A stretch of 64,000 bases of DNA. It comes from Agrobacterium arsenijevicii. Its GTDB lineage: Bacteria > Pseudomonadota > Alphaproteobacteria > Rhizobiales > Rhizobiaceae. The position numbers and the translations under genes were made by a program. The notes below the pieces were generated by a model. It saw nothing but the letters and a program-made list of their open reading frames with translations, ran no database searches and was not told where the DNA came from. The DNA is taken from contig JWIT01000003.1 of NCBI GenBank assembly GCA_000949895.1, positions 557,054 through 621,053 of the forward strand. Direction: 5' to 3'. Shown here piece by piece: positions 34,943 through 43,973 of the stretch (the stretch's first letter is position 1; the number at the start of each line of letters is the position of its first letter).

Positions 34943-36337
34943 ATGTCCGGCACCGACCTTCGCACTCCGCCCCCGGATACGTCCGGCGCGGTATCCGTCT
35001 CCAGATTTGGCACGGCGCGGCTCGCCCTCTCGCTCATCCGCAATCCGCTCAAGGCATTGCCACCGGCGATTTTCAGCGAACCGGCGGTCTTTCTCCGTCT
35101 CGGCGGCGGGATGCGGGTACATCTTGCCGATCCCATGCTTATCCATGAGGCTCTGGTCAAGAACGCCCACCTGCTTGGCAAGGGCGAGGATGTGCGCCGG
35201 GCGCTCGGCCCCGCACTCGGGCAAGGCCTCCTGACCGCCGACGGCGATCACTGGAAATGGCAACGGCAATCCGTTGCCGCCGCCTTCCGGCACGAAAAAC
35301 TGCTGGAATTGTTACCCCTCATGGTCGAGGCGGCGCAGCGAACGGAGTTGCGCTGGCGCTCGTCACCTTTCGGCGACATCGATATCGGCCATGAAATGAT
35401 GCGGACTACCTTCGACATCATCGTCGAAACCATGATGTCCGGCGGCCACGGGATCGATATCGGCCACGTCGAGCAAAGCATTACCGACTATCTGAAACCG
35501 ACCGGCTGGACCTTCGCACTCGCCATGCTGGGAGCACCGGAATGGCTTCCCCATCCCGGCCGGCGCAAGGCCCGGGCTGCTGTCGATTATCTGCGCTCCA
35601 GCCTGTCGACGGTGATCGCGGGCCGGCGACAAAACCCCGTCGACAGGAACGATCTGGTTTCCATGCTGCTCGAGGCAAAGGATCCGGAAACCGGACGCAT
35701 GATGAGCGATAAGGAAATCATCGACAATCTGCTCACCTTCATCACCGCCGGTCACGAAACGACCGCGCTCGGTCTTGCGTGGACATTCCACCTGCTGTCG
35801 CAAAACAGCGATGTGGAAAGCAAGGTCATCGAGGAAATCGGGACCATCACCGGTGGGAATCCCGTCGCGGCAGAGCACATCGCCCAGCTGACCTATACCA
35901 GACAGGTGTTTTCCGAGGCGATGCGGCTTTACCCGCCTGCCCCGGTCGTCACCCGCACGGCATTGCAGGCCTTCAAGCTCGGCGACCATGACATTCCGGC
36001 TGGAACCGTTCTTTATGTGCCGATCTATGCCGTCCACCGGCACACGGCACTATGGGACGAACCGGAACGCTTCGACCCTTCACGTTTCGATCCGGAAAAA
36101 ACCAAGGCGCGTCATCGTTACGCCTATATGCCCTTCGGCGCCGGTCCACGCGTCTGCATCGGCAACGCATTCGCGATGATGGAAGCCGTCGCTATCCTTG
36201 CGGTGCTGCTGCAGAACGTTCACCTCGAAAACAGATCCACAACACTTGCGGAGCCGCTCATGAAAGTGACGTTACGGCCGCAGAACCGTCTGATGATGCG
36301 GGTCACCAACCGAAAAAACAAATCGCCCGCGACGTGA
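34943..36337 (+). CDS. Cytochrome P450
   Basis: The 464-residue soluble monooxygenase has all P450 marks: the I-helix AGHETT, the K-helix EAMR (ExxR), and the haem loop FGAGPRVCIG with cysteine ligand Cys405. The sequence DGDHWKWQRQSVAAAF and the general length resemble fatty-acid hydroxylase-like bacterial P450s. ATG 34943 is preferred because AAGGACC lies before it. No ferredoxin or reductase gene is adjacent, so redox partners must come from elsewhere. Divergent from a TetR gene. Confidence 0.95.
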   Translation: MSGTDLRTPPPDTSGAVSVSRFGTARLALSLIRNPLKALPPAIFSEPAVFLRLGGGMRVHLADPMLIHEALVKNAHLLGKGEDVRRALGPALGQGLLTADGDHWKWQRQSVAAAFRHEKLLELLPLMVEAAQRTELRWRSSPFGDIDIGHEMMRTTFDIIVETMMSGGHGIDIGHVEQSITDYLKPTGWTFALAMLGAPEWLPHPGRRKARAAVDYLRSSLSTVIAGRRQNPVDRNDLVSMLLEAKDPETGRMMSDKEIIDNLLTFITAGHETTALGLAWTFHLLSQNSDVESKVIEEIGTITGGNPVAAEHIAQLTYTRQVFSEAMRLYPPAPVVTRTALQAFKLGDHDIPAGTVLYVPIYAVHRHTALWDEPERFDPSRFDPEKTKARHRYAYMPFGAGPRVCIGNAFAMMEAVAILAVLLQNVHLENRSTTLAEPLMKVTLRPQNRLMMRVTNRKNKSPAT

Positions 36338-36353
36338 ACCATCGCGGGCGATT
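36321..36353. terminator. Terminator hairpin overlapping the P450 gene end
   Basis: AATCGCCCGCGA (36321-36332) pairs with TCGCGGGCGATT (36342-36353). The P450 stop codon at 36335-36337 lies in the loop. T-runs are short; it probably serves both the P450 gene and the convergent DUF3126 gene. Confidence 0.7.
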
Positions 36354-36392
36354 AATACTTCTGAAAACTCAGTCGTCACCTGATGGTGACGA

Positions 36393-36596
36393 TCACAGGT
36401 CGACGTCGAGGATCGCCATGGAGAAGTTGTACGAGCGGTCGCCGTCCTCGTCATCGATGTAGACAACGCCGAGGAACTCTTCGCCAAGATACACTTCGGC
36501 GGAATCGTCTTTGCGCGGACGCGCCTTGACAATCATCTTCTCGTTGAAGGTGCGCTTGAAATAGGCGTCGAGTTTTTTGATTTCGTCGGCTTTCAC
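36393..36596 (-). CDS. DUF3126-family small protein
   Basis: The 67-residue protein starts VKADEIKKLDAYFKRTFNEK and continues KARPRKDDSAEVYLGEEFLGVVYIDDEDGDRSYNFSMAILDVDL, which fits the DUF3126 family found in alphaproteobacteria. Function is unknown. The start is a GTG: 36596 has AGGAG at 7 bases, and 36599 at 4 bases, so one more residue is possible. Confidence 0.82.
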   Translation of the reverse strand: MKADEIKKLDAYFKRTFNEKMIVKARPRKDDSAEVYLGEEFLGVVYIDDEDGDRSYNFSMAILDVDL

Positions 36597-36716
36597 CACT
36601 ATTCTCCTGTGCGGTTCGGGTTGGGCCGCTTTTGGCATGGGACAAAGGCCAAAGTAAAGTGAAAGCGGCGCATCATCCGTGTCTTCCACACGGACGAGCG
36701 CAATATTCACCACCTG

Positions 36717-37541
36717 TCAGATATCGGCTCCGATGACCTGATCCATCAGACGCGAGGGTTCCGAACACCCTGCTTCTCCCACCACGCGCGCGGGCACGCC
36801 AGCAACGGTGGTCTTCGGCGGGACCGCCTTCAGCACCACCGAACCGGCGGCGATGCGCGAGCATGTGCCGATCTCGATATTGCCGAGGATTTTCGCGCCT
36901 GCCCCGATCATCACGCCATTGCCGATCTTCGGGTGGCGGTCCGCCCCCTCCTTGCCGGTGCCGCCAAGCGTCACGCCGTGCAGAATGGAGACGTTGTCGC
37001 CGATAATTGCCGTTTCGCCGACCACAAGCCCGGTGGCATGGTCAAGGAAGATGCCCTTGCCGATGCGTGCCGCCGGATTGATATCCGTCTGGAAAATGCT
37101 CGACGAGCGGCTTTGCAGATAAAGCGCCAGATCCCTGCGGCCCTTTTGCAGCAGCCAATGGGCAAGGCGATGGGTCTGAATGGCCTGGAACCCCTTGAAA
37201 TAGAGGAGCGGCTCCATGAAGCGGGTGCAGGCCGGGTCGCGGTCGTAAACGGCCTGAATATCGACGCGCAGCACGCTGCCCCATTCCGGCCAGTCATCCA
37301 GCATGTCCTGGAAGGTCTGGCGCAGGAGAACGGCCTGCATATCGGGATGATCGAGGAGTTCGCAGATGCGATAGATCACACATTCTTCAAGAGACCGGTG
37401 ATTGAGGATCGTCGAATAAAGGAAAGCGGAAAGCAGCGGGTCCTGCGCCACGGCGCTTCGCGCCTCATGCAGCAGGCTGCCCCAGATTGGATCGACGATC
37501 GCCAGCTGTTCGGGCTGACGGGCCTCGGTACGTGCGACCAT
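36717..37541 (-). CDS. cysE: Serine O-acetyltransferase
   Basis: The 274-residue protein makes O-acetylserine for cysteine synthesis. An N-terminal helical domain (about 1-145, DPIWGSLLHEARSAVAQDPLLSAFLY) precedes left-handed beta-helix hexapeptide repeats. Active-site residues are in IFLDHATGLVVGETA and ILHGVTLGG, and the end KAVPPKTTVAGVPARVVG is typical. The C-terminal Ile is the usual site for contact with cysteine synthase. No other cys gene is adjacent. Confidence 0.96.
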   Translation of the reverse strand: MVARTEARQPEQLAIVDPIWGSLLHEARSAVAQDPLLSAFLYSTILNHRSLEECVIYRICELLDHPDMQAVLLRQTFQDMLDDWPEWGSVLRVDIQAVYDRDPACTRFMEPLLYFKGFQAIQTHRLAHWLLQKGRRDLALYLQSRSSSIFQTDINPAARIGKGIFLDHATGLVVGETAIIGDNVSILHGVTLGGTGKEGADRHPKIGNGVMIGAGAKILGNIEIGTCSRIAAGSVVLKAVPPKTTVAGVPARVVGEAGCSEPSRLMDQVIGADI

Positions 37542-37684
37542 GAATGGTCTCCTCGTTTGCAGTGGTCGTTCTTTATACAGAAAAAGACGTGCATAAGAAA
37601 TGGGATTCGAATGGCGACTTTAAAGGCGGCAAGGCTTCAGTTTTTCTTCATGCAGCATGAAAAACTGTTTCTTGCCGCGCCCGC

Positions 37685-38461
37685 TCAAAGCGAGTGGTAA
37701 AACTCCAGAACCGCCGCCTTGAACACCCGGTCGCCAACGGCGAGCATGTGGTCACGGCCGGGAATGTCGATCGCCCGCGCATGCGGCATGATCGCCGCAA
37801 GTTCTGCACCGGACCCGGCGATATCGTCATTGGTTCCCACCGCAATCAGCGTCGGCGCATCGATCTTTTCCGCCTGTTCGCGGGTGACGAGAACCCGCGA
37901 GGTCTCGATACAGGCGGCAAGCGCCAGCCGGTCGCTTTTCGTCTGGTCGGCAAAGGCACGGAACATGCGGCCGCGCTCATGCGTGACAACATCGAGCGAG
38001 GGCGCCAGAAGCGCCTCGGCAATAGGATCCCAATCGCCCACACCTTCCACCATGCCGATGCCGAGCCCGCCGAACACCAGCGAGCGGACGCGCTCCGGAT
38101 GGGCCATCGCCAGAAAGGCCGAAATACGCGCGCCCATGGAATAACCCATTACATGGGTCTCCGCGATGCCGAGATGATTGAGCAGCGCCACCGCATCACC
38201 GGCCATGACGGGCGGATAATAGGCTTCCGGATCATGCGGCTTGTCGCTTGCGCCATGGCCGCGATTGTCGATGGCGATCACCCGGTAACCCGCATCACCC
38301 AGCGTTTTCAGCCAGCCGGGATGCACCCAGTTGACGTTGGCGCTGGAGGCGAATCCATGAATCAACAGCACCGGATCACCCGCGGGATCGCCCTCGTCAA
38401 AATAGGCAAGGCGAAGGCCGTCATGGGAAAAATCGGAAAATTGCGGCGTGTTGAGATTCAT
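37685..38461 (-). CDS. Alpha/beta hydrolase
   Basis: The 258-residue alpha/beta hydrolase has the nucleophile elbow GYSMG (Ser), the oxyanion segment LLIHGFASS, an Asp in VGTNDD and the His in GRDHML. Substrate unknown; the fold resembles haloperoxidase/esterase-type enzymes. ATG 38461 is chosen for AAGG 9 bases upstream; ATG 38470 directly abuts that site. It is divergent from the NDUFS6-like gene. Confidence 0.9.
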   Translation of the reverse strand: MNLNTPQFSDFSHDGLRLAYFDEGDPAGDPVLLIHGFASSANVNWVHPGWLKTLGDAGYRVIAIDNRGHGASDKPHDPEAYYPPVMAGDAVALLNHLGIAETHVMGYSMGARISAFLAMAHPERVRSLVFGGLGIGMVEGVGDWDPIAEALLAPSLDVVTHERGRMFRAFADQTKSDRLALAACIETSRVLVTREQAEKIDAPTLIAVGTNDDIAGSGAELAAIMPHARAIDIPGRDHMLAVGDRVFKAAVLEFYHSL

Positions 38462-38631
38462 CAAGGACATCCTTTTTGCCGGACCATATGGCAGGAAATC
38501 GCAATTTTGAACATGTTTTCCTGACGATTTTTATGGAGATGCAATGCGTTTGAGGCTACATATCCGCAGCAATGAGCCCATGCTCGATGACGATCTGCGG
38601 CTTAACCACGATATTGCATTTGGAGACAAGC

Positions 38632-38877
38632 ATGGCCGGGCATTCCATTCCCCACTTCCAGAACGATGGCGGACACAGCGTAATCGAGATCGGCGTCAAG
38701 GAATTCATGTGCACCGGTGCTTCGGTGCCTTTCGATCATCCCCACATCTTCATCGACATGGGCGACGACAACGAAAAGGTCTGTTCCTACTGCTCCACCC
38801 TTTTCCGCTACAATCCGTCGCTGAAGGCCGAGCAGACCAATCCTCCGGGCTGCGTCTTCCATGTGAAGGCCGCCTGA
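38632..38877 (+). CDS. Zinc-finger CHCC protein (NDUFS6-like)
   Basis: The 81-residue protein carries a C-x8-H-x14-C-x2-C zinc site (Cys27, His36, Cys51, Cys54) in the pattern MCTGASVPFDHPHIFIDMG ... KVCSYC. This is the zf-CHCC family, whose mitochondrial member NDUFS6 is a complex I accessory subunit. Bacterial members are often annotated only as zinc-finger proteins. GGAG lies before the ATG. It precedes the monooxygenase gene by about 30 bp on the same strand. Confidence 0.88.
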   Translation: MAGHSIPHFQNDGGHSVIEIGVKEFMCTGASVPFDHPHIFIDMGDDNEKVCSYCSTLFRYNPSLKAEQTNPPGCVFHVKAA

Positions 38878-38906
38878 CCTTCCATCTTTTCTGATCGGGG
38901 CGCACC

Positions 38907-40076
38907 ATGCCCATCAAATCCGTAGCCATTGTCGGTGCCGGCATCGCCGGTCTCACCGCTGCCCTTTCTTTTGCCCGGCACGGCGTCGGCTGCGACATCA
39001 TCGAACAGGCTGGCGAACTGGCGGAAGTCGGTGCGGGCCTGCAGGTGTCGCCCAATGCCGCCCGCATCCTCGCAGAACTCGGCGTGCTGCCCGAGATCGA
39101 GGCGCGCTGGACCGAGCCAGTCAGCGTTGATCTCGCCGATGGAAAATCGCTTGCCACGCTATTGTCCCTGCCAGTGGGCGCTGCGGCACGCGCCCGTTGG
39201 GGTGCTCCCTATGGCGTCCTTCACCGCTCGACGCTGCAAAGCGCGCTTCTCGATGCGGTGACGCGCAATCCGCTCTGCCGCCTGCATCTCGGCAAACGCA
39301 TCGAAAACGCCACAGCGGATATTATTGCCGCTACCACGTTCCGCGATCATGACCTGATCGTCGGTGCTGATGGCGTCTGGTCGGTCGCCCGTTTTGCCGT
39401 CCCCTCCGCTCCCGTCGCCACTTTCTCCGGTAATGTCGCCTGGCGCTTCACCGTTGCCGCAAAAGATGTGCCTTCAGCCATCAACAAAAGCGCAGTCACG
39501 GCCTATCTCGGTTCGGGCGGCCATATCGTCGCTTATCCGCTGAAGGAAGTCGGCGGCTTCAACATCGTCGCCATCGCGCTTGGCGCCGATCCCGGCGCGA
39601 CATGGCGAGCCGAATCGAGTGGTCGGCAGAAGGCCATGCTGCTGGAACAGTTTCGTGGCTGGAGCTCGGATATCGTCCGGCTGCTGGCGTCATCGGAAAA
39701 TCCGACCTTCTGGCCGCTTTATCAGGCCGGGCCCGGACGCTGGCACAATGGCCGGGATACGGTGCTGATCGGCGACGCCGCCCATGCGATGATGCCGTTT
39801 GCCGCACAGGGGGCGGCCATGGCCATTGAGGACGCATTCGAACTAGCGGGCAAGTTAGCCGGAACAGCCCTGCCCGTGCCGCAAGCCCTTGCCGCCTTCG
39901 AGGCCCTGCGCCTTCCGCGCATAGAAAAGGCCCGCAAGCGGGCCTCTCTCAATCGTTTTGCCTATCATGCCACAGGCCCTGCCCGTCTGGCCCGGAACTT
40001 CGTCTTTTCGACACGTCCGACGGAAGCCTTCCTGAAAGACTTCGACTGGCTTTACGGCTACCGCGCCAAAGGCTGA
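38907..40076 (+). CDS. FAD-dependent monooxygenase (salicylate hydroxylase-like)
   Basis: The 389-residue flavoprotein has the N-terminal FAD motif VAIVGAGIAGLTAALSFARHG, the internal DG motif DLIVGADGVWS and the C-terminal ribose-binding motif VLIGDAAHAMMPFAAQGAAMAIEDA. These define class A flavin monooxygenases (salicylate hydroxylase/PHBH/UbiH group). The substrate is not clear. It is in the same orientation as the NDUFS6-like gene, and its stop is 2 bp from the convergent metC stop. Confidence 0.92.
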   Translation: MPIKSVAIVGAGIAGLTAALSFARHGVGCDIIEQAGELAEVGAGLQVSPNAARILAELGVLPEIEARWTEPVSVDLADGKSLATLLSLPVGAAARARWGAPYGVLHRSTLQSALLDAVTRNPLCRLHLGKRIENATADIIAATTFRDHDLIVGADGVWSVARFAVPSAPVATFSGNVAWRFTVAAKDVPSAINKSAVTAYLGSGGHIVAYPLKEVGGFNIVAIALGADPGATWRAESSGRQKAMLLEQFRGWSSDIVRLLASSENPTFWPLYQAGPGRWHNGRDTVLIGDAAHAMMPFAAQGAAMAIEDAFELAGKLAGTALPVPQALAAFEALRLPRIEKARKRASLNRFAYHATGPARLARNFVFSTRPTEAFLKDFDWLYGYRAKG

Positions 40077-40078
40077 GG

Positions 40079-41266
40079 TTAAATCTCAGCCGCGGCGGCA
40101 AATCCGGCCTCAAGATCCTTCTTGAGGTCGGCGATATCTTCAAGCCCGACCTGCAGGCGGATCACCGGCCCCTGCGACGGGCCCTTGGCGATGGTCCTGT
40201 CGACAAGCGATACCGACACGGCAAGCGATTCGTATCCGCCCCAGGAATAACCGAGCCCGAAGAAGGTCAGCGCATTCAGAAAAGCTGCCGCCGCCTGCTT
40301 GTATTTGCCTTCCTCAGCCTTCAGCACAAAGGAAAACACGCCGCTCGCACCCTTGAAGTCGCGCTTCCAGAGCTCATGACCGGCAAAGCTCGGCAGTGCC
40401 GGATGCAGAACGCTGACAACATCGTCGCGGCTTTCCAGCCAGTTGGCGATATCGAGGGCGCTTTCCTGATGATGCGCCAGCCTGATACCCATGGAGCGCA
40501 TGCCGCGCAGGATCTGATAGGCATCATCCGGCGTCACGCAGATGCCGAGATTGGTGTTGGCCTGATAAAGCGCCTTCCAGTGCTTTTCATTGGCCGAGAC
40601 AAACCCCATCAGCACATCGGAATGCCCGGAGGGGTATTTGGTCGCGGCGTGAATGGAGACGTCGACGCCGAAATCGAGCGGCTTGAAATAAAGCGGCGTC
40701 GCCCAGGTATTGTCCATCGTCACGACGCAATCGTGCCTGTGGGCGATGTCGGTGATCAGCCGGACATCCTGAATCTCGAAGGTGTTGGAACCCGGCGCTT
40801 CCAGATGCACGAGCTTGGTATTCGGCCGGATGAGAGCCTCTATGCCGGCGCCAATCGCAGGATCATAATACTCCACCTCCACACCGAGCTTCTTCAGCAT
40901 CGTATTGCAGAAGCGGCGCGTCGGAAAATAGACCGAATCAACGATCAGCGCATGATCGCCGGCGCCGAGATAGGCCAGAAACGGCACGGTGATCGCCGCA
41001 AGGCCCGACGGCACGAGGATCGTTCCGGTGGACCCTTCCAACTCGTTGACGAGATTGCACAGCGCGTCGGTCGTCGGCGTACCGTGGGTGCCGTATGTGT
41101 ATTTCTGATTTTCGGTCGAAAGCGTCTCGGCGTCGGGGAAAAGCACGGTGGAGCCGCGCACGATCGGGGGATTGACGAAACCGAAACAGTCCGCGGGATC
41201 GTTGCCGCCATGGGTCAGGCGCGTATTCACACCTGCGGCGGAAAGCAGGTCATTTGTCTTGGTCAT
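40079..41266 (-). CDS. metC: Cystathionine beta-lyase
   Basis: The 395-residue PLP enzyme of the Cys/Met metabolism family probably cleaves cystathionine to homocysteine. The PLP lysine is Lys210 (SIHAATKYPSGHSD), and the aspartate for the pyridine ring is in TMDNTWATPL. Motifs KYTYGTHGTPTTDALCNLV and PSGLAAI are family hallmarks. The sequence LAVSVSLVDRTI at the end suits the MetC rather than the MetB subgroup, though overlap exists. A putative promoter lies upstream, divergent from aapJ. Confidence 0.93.
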   Translation of the reverse strand: MTKTNDLLSAAGVNTRLTHGGNDPADCFGFVNPPIVRGSTVLFPDAETLSTENQKYTYGTHGTPTTDALCNLVNELEGSTGTILVPSGLAAITVPFLAYLGAGDHALIVDSVYFPTRRFCNTMLKKLGVEVEYYDPAIGAGIEALIRPNTKLVHLEAPGSNTFEIQDVRLITDIAHRHDCVVTMDNTWATPLYFKPLDFGVDVSIHAATKYPSGHSDVLMGFVSANEKHWKALYQANTNLGICVTPDDAYQILRGMRSMGIRLAHHQESALDIANWLESRDDVVSVLHPALPSFAGHELWKRDFKGASGVFSFVLKAEEGKYKQAAAAFLNALTFFGLGYSWGGYESLAVSVSLVDRTIAKGPSQGPVIRLQVGLEDIADLKKDLEAGFAAAAEI

Positions 41267-41643
41267 TTCAGATCAGCTTTCGAAGGGATATTGACGCGAG
41301 CGACAATGCGGAGAGCCGAAGGCAAGGTCAAGTCCCGAGAACCATCCGCCAAACCAGCAATTGATCCACTTCGTAACAGCATACAAGAAGTATACAAAAA
41401 TCGTGCAAGTGCAATTTTTCGCAAAAATATGCTTATATTTTCACCCTTTGCACACTTCCCGACCAAAAATTGGAAAATTCCGTTTTATAGGCACAATTAT
41501 TGCCAGCACGTCTTGACCCCGCTGCCAATTACGATTGTGATAGAAAAAGCGGATCGAAAAGATCTTGCTGAAGGGGGGAGCTGGGGCAAAAACAATATGC
41601 CGGTCCTCTTCCGATTGACGATAACAAACAAAGGTTGGGAAAA
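41267..41643. other. Intergenic region between metC and aapJ
   Basis: No gene is seen in 377 bp. It contains a sigma-54-like site at 41489-41504 and a TACAA direct repeat near 41382-41400. It should hold both promoters. Confidence 0.4.
41489..41504 (+). promoter_or_regulatory. Candidate sigma-54 promoter for aapJQMP
   Basis: AGGCAC-AATTA-TTGCC has the GG-N10-GC spacing of sigma-54 promoters (GG 41490-41491, GC 41502-41503). The rhizobial aap operon is reported to respond to the Ntr system. A leader of about 130 nt would result. No NtrC binding site was located. Confidence 0.45.
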
Positions 41644-42666
41644 ATGAAAAAGGCAATTCTGTCGGCCGTTATCGGCGCAGCAGTTTTGGGAGGAGCCTCG
41701 GTCGCTTCGGCTGCGACGCTTCAGGACGTGAAGTCGAAAGGTTTCGTCACCTGCGGTGTGAGCGCCGGCATTCCGGGATTTTCCAATCCCGATGACAAGG
41801 GCGAATGGTCCGGCATCGACGTGGACTATTGCCGTGGTATTGCCACTGCGGTTTTCGGCGATCCTACCAAGGCTAAATTCGTCGCTCTTTCGAGCAAGGA
41901 CCGTTTTCCGGCGCTCCAGTCTGGCGAGGTCGACGTTCTGACCCGTAACACCACCTGGACGATCAGCCGCGACACCTCGCTCGGCTTCAACTTCCGCACC
42001 GTCAACTATTATGACGGCCAGGGTTTCATCGCCAAGAAGGGCCTCAACGTGAAGTCCGCTCTCGAGCTTTCCGGCGCCGCCGTCTGCGTTCAGACCGGCA
42101 CAACCACCGAGCTCAATCTTGCCGACTATTTCAAGACCAACAATCTGCAGTACAACCCGGTCGTTTTCGAAAAGGAATCCGACGCGACGTCTGCTTATGA
42201 CTCCGGTCGTTGCGACGTTTACACCACCGACCAGTCCGGTCTTTACGCCATCCGTCTCAAGCTGAAGAACCCGGACGACAACGTCGTTCTGCCTGAAGTC
42301 ATCTCCAAGGAGCCGCTTGGACCGGCTGTTCGCCAGGGCGACGACCAGTGGTTCGACATCGTCAGCTGGGTTCACTACGCGATGGTCAATGCCGAAGAAC
42401 TGGGCATCACCTCCAAGAACGTCGACGAGCAGAAGAACAGCGCCAACCCCGATATCAAGCGTCTGCTCGGCACTGAAGAAGGCACCAAGATCGGTACCGA
42501 TCTCGGCGTAACGAACGACTGGGCCTACAACATCGTCAAGAAGGTCGGCAACTACGGCGAAGTCTTCGACCGTAACGTTGGCGCCGGCTCGCCGCTGAAG
42601 ATCGAGCGTGGCCAGAACGCGCTGTGGACCAAGGGCGGCCTGCAATACGCACCGCCGGTTCGTTGA
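41644..42666 (+). CDS. aapJ: General L-amino acid ABC transporter, substrate-binding protein AapJ
   Basis: The 340-residue periplasmic binding protein has a Sec signal (MKKAILSAVIGAAVLGGASV, cut near residue 23). It carries the binding-protein signature GFSNPDDKGEWSGIDVDYCRGIATAVFG. Length and sequence match rhizobial AapJ (about 341), which binds many L-amino acids including glutamate and aspartate. The start at 41644 is chosen because the signal peptide starts there. It is the first gene of aapJQMP, separated from aapQ by a stem-loop. Confidence 0.96.
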   Translation: MKKAILSAVIGAAVLGGASVASAATLQDVKSKGFVTCGVSAGIPGFSNPDDKGEWSGIDVDYCRGIATAVFGDPTKAKFVALSSKDRFPALQSGEVDVLTRNTTWTISRDTSLGFNFRTVNYYDGQGFIAKKGLNVKSALELSGAAVCVQTGTTTELNLADYFKTNNLQYNPVVFEKESDATSAYDSGRCDVYTTDQSGLYAIRLKLKNPDDNVVLPEVISKEPLGPAVRQGDDQWFDIVSWVHYAMVNAEELGITSKNVDEQKNSANPDIKRLLGTEEGTKIGTDLGVTNDWAYNIVKKVGNYGEVFDRNVGAGSPLKIERGQNALWTKGGLQYAPPVR

Positions 42667-42695
42667 TCGGCCCCATCGTTGGCTAAAGACTGAAG

Positions 42696-42720
42696 GGAGG
42701 CTGGGCAATGCCCGGCCTCC
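42696..42720 (+). promoter_or_regulatory. Intercistronic stem-loop between aapJ and aapQ
   Basis: GGAGGCTGGGC-AAT-GCCCGGCCTCC forms an 11-bp stem with one G-U pair. No T-run follows, so it is more likely an mRNA-stabilising or read-through element than a full terminator. Confidence 0.65.
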
Positions 42721-42773
42721 ACTTGAAATTATACAATAAGCTCGCAAAGAGCATATAAAAGGGAAAGGTGCCT

Positions 42774-43970
42774 ATGGCAGGCAACGCGGTCAGTTCGCAA
42801 CGATCGCGCGCGCAAAGCGCGTCGTCATTTATCAACGATCCACGTATACGCGGAATTTTCTATCAGGTTCTGACAGTCGTCATCCTGGCCGCCTTCGTCT
42901 GGGTCATAGTGACGAATACGATCACCAATCTTCAACGGTCAAACATTTCGTCCGGCTTCGGCTTCCTCAACGGAAGAGCCGGTTTCGATATCGGCCAGTC
43001 GCTGATCGCTTATACCAGCGACGCGACCTATGGCCGGGCATTGCTCGTTGGTATTCTCAACACGATCCAGGTCGCATTTTTCGGCATCATCGCCGCCTCG
43101 ATCATCGGTTTCATCGTCGGTATCGCCCGGCTGTCCAACAACTGGCTGATCTCCAAGCTGGCGCAGGCCTATGTGGAAATCTTCCGCAACATCCCGCCCC
43201 TGCTCGTCATCTTCTTCTGGTACAAGGGCGTCATCTCGGTTCTGCCGCAGGCACGCGATTCACTGGTGCTTCCGCTCGGAAGTTACCTCAACAATCGCGG
43301 TTTCTTCTTTCCCAAGCCGCTTTGGGGAGACGGTACGTGGCTGATACCGCTCGCCTTTCTGGTCGCCGCCGTCATCAGCTTCTTCATTTACCGCTGGGCA
43401 AAGGCAAGACAGGAAAAGACCGGCCAGCAGTTCCGCACCGGGATCACGGCCACACTTCTCCTCATCGGCCTTCCCGCCGCGACATTTCTCGCGCTTGGCT
43501 CGCCGCTGACCTTCGATTACCCGATTGCCGGACGGTTCAACCTTGCGGGCGGCGCGGTCGTTGCACCTGAATTCATGTCGCTGTTTCTGGCGCTTTCCTT
43601 CTACACCGCCTCCTTCATCGCCGAGATCGTTCGCGGCGGCATCAAGGCCGTGGCAAAGGGACAGACCGAGGCAGCGGAGGCGTTGGGTCTTCGCGCCAGC
43701 ACGACGACACGTCTCATCGTCGTTCCGCAGGCGATGCGCATCATTATCCCGCCGCTGACAAGCCAGTATCTCAACCTGACCAAGAACTCCTCGCTTGCGG
43801 TCGCTGTCGGTTTCGCCGACATCGTCTCCGTCGGCGGCACGATCCTGAACCAGACGGGTCAGGCGGTCGAAGTTGTCGCTATCTGGCTCGTTCTCTATCT
43901 CTCGCTGTCCATTCTCACGGCCTTGGTCATGAACTGGTTGAACGCGAAAATGGCCCTGGTGGAGAGATAA
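42774..43970 (+). CDS. aapQ: General L-amino acid ABC transporter permease AapQ
   Basis: The 398-residue permease has about eight helices and the conserved inner-membrane transport EAA loop EAAEALGLRASTTTRLIVVPQAMRIIIPPL. The long insertion between helices (about 160-240) is typical of AapQ. It pairs with AapM and starts with GGGAAAGG before the ATG. Confidence 0.95.
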   Translation: MAGNAVSSQRSRAQSASSFINDPRIRGIFYQVLTVVILAAFVWVIVTNTITNLQRSNISSGFGFLNGRAGFDIGQSLIAYTSDATYGRALLVGILNTIQVAFFGIIAASIIGFIVGIARLSNNWLISKLAQAYVEIFRNIPPLLVIFFWYKGVISVLPQARDSLVLPLGSYLNNRGFFFPKPLWGDGTWLIPLAFLVAAVISFFIYRWAKARQEKTGQQFRTGITATLLLIGLPAATFLALGSPLTFDYPIAGRFNLAGGAVVAPEFMSLFLALSFYTASFIAEIVRGGIKAVAKGQTEAAEALGLRASTTTRLIVVPQAMRIIIPPLTSQYLNLTKNSSLAVAVGFADIVSVGGTILNQTGQAVEVVAIWLVLYLSLSILTALVMNWLNAKMALVER

Positions 43971-43973
43971 TAG

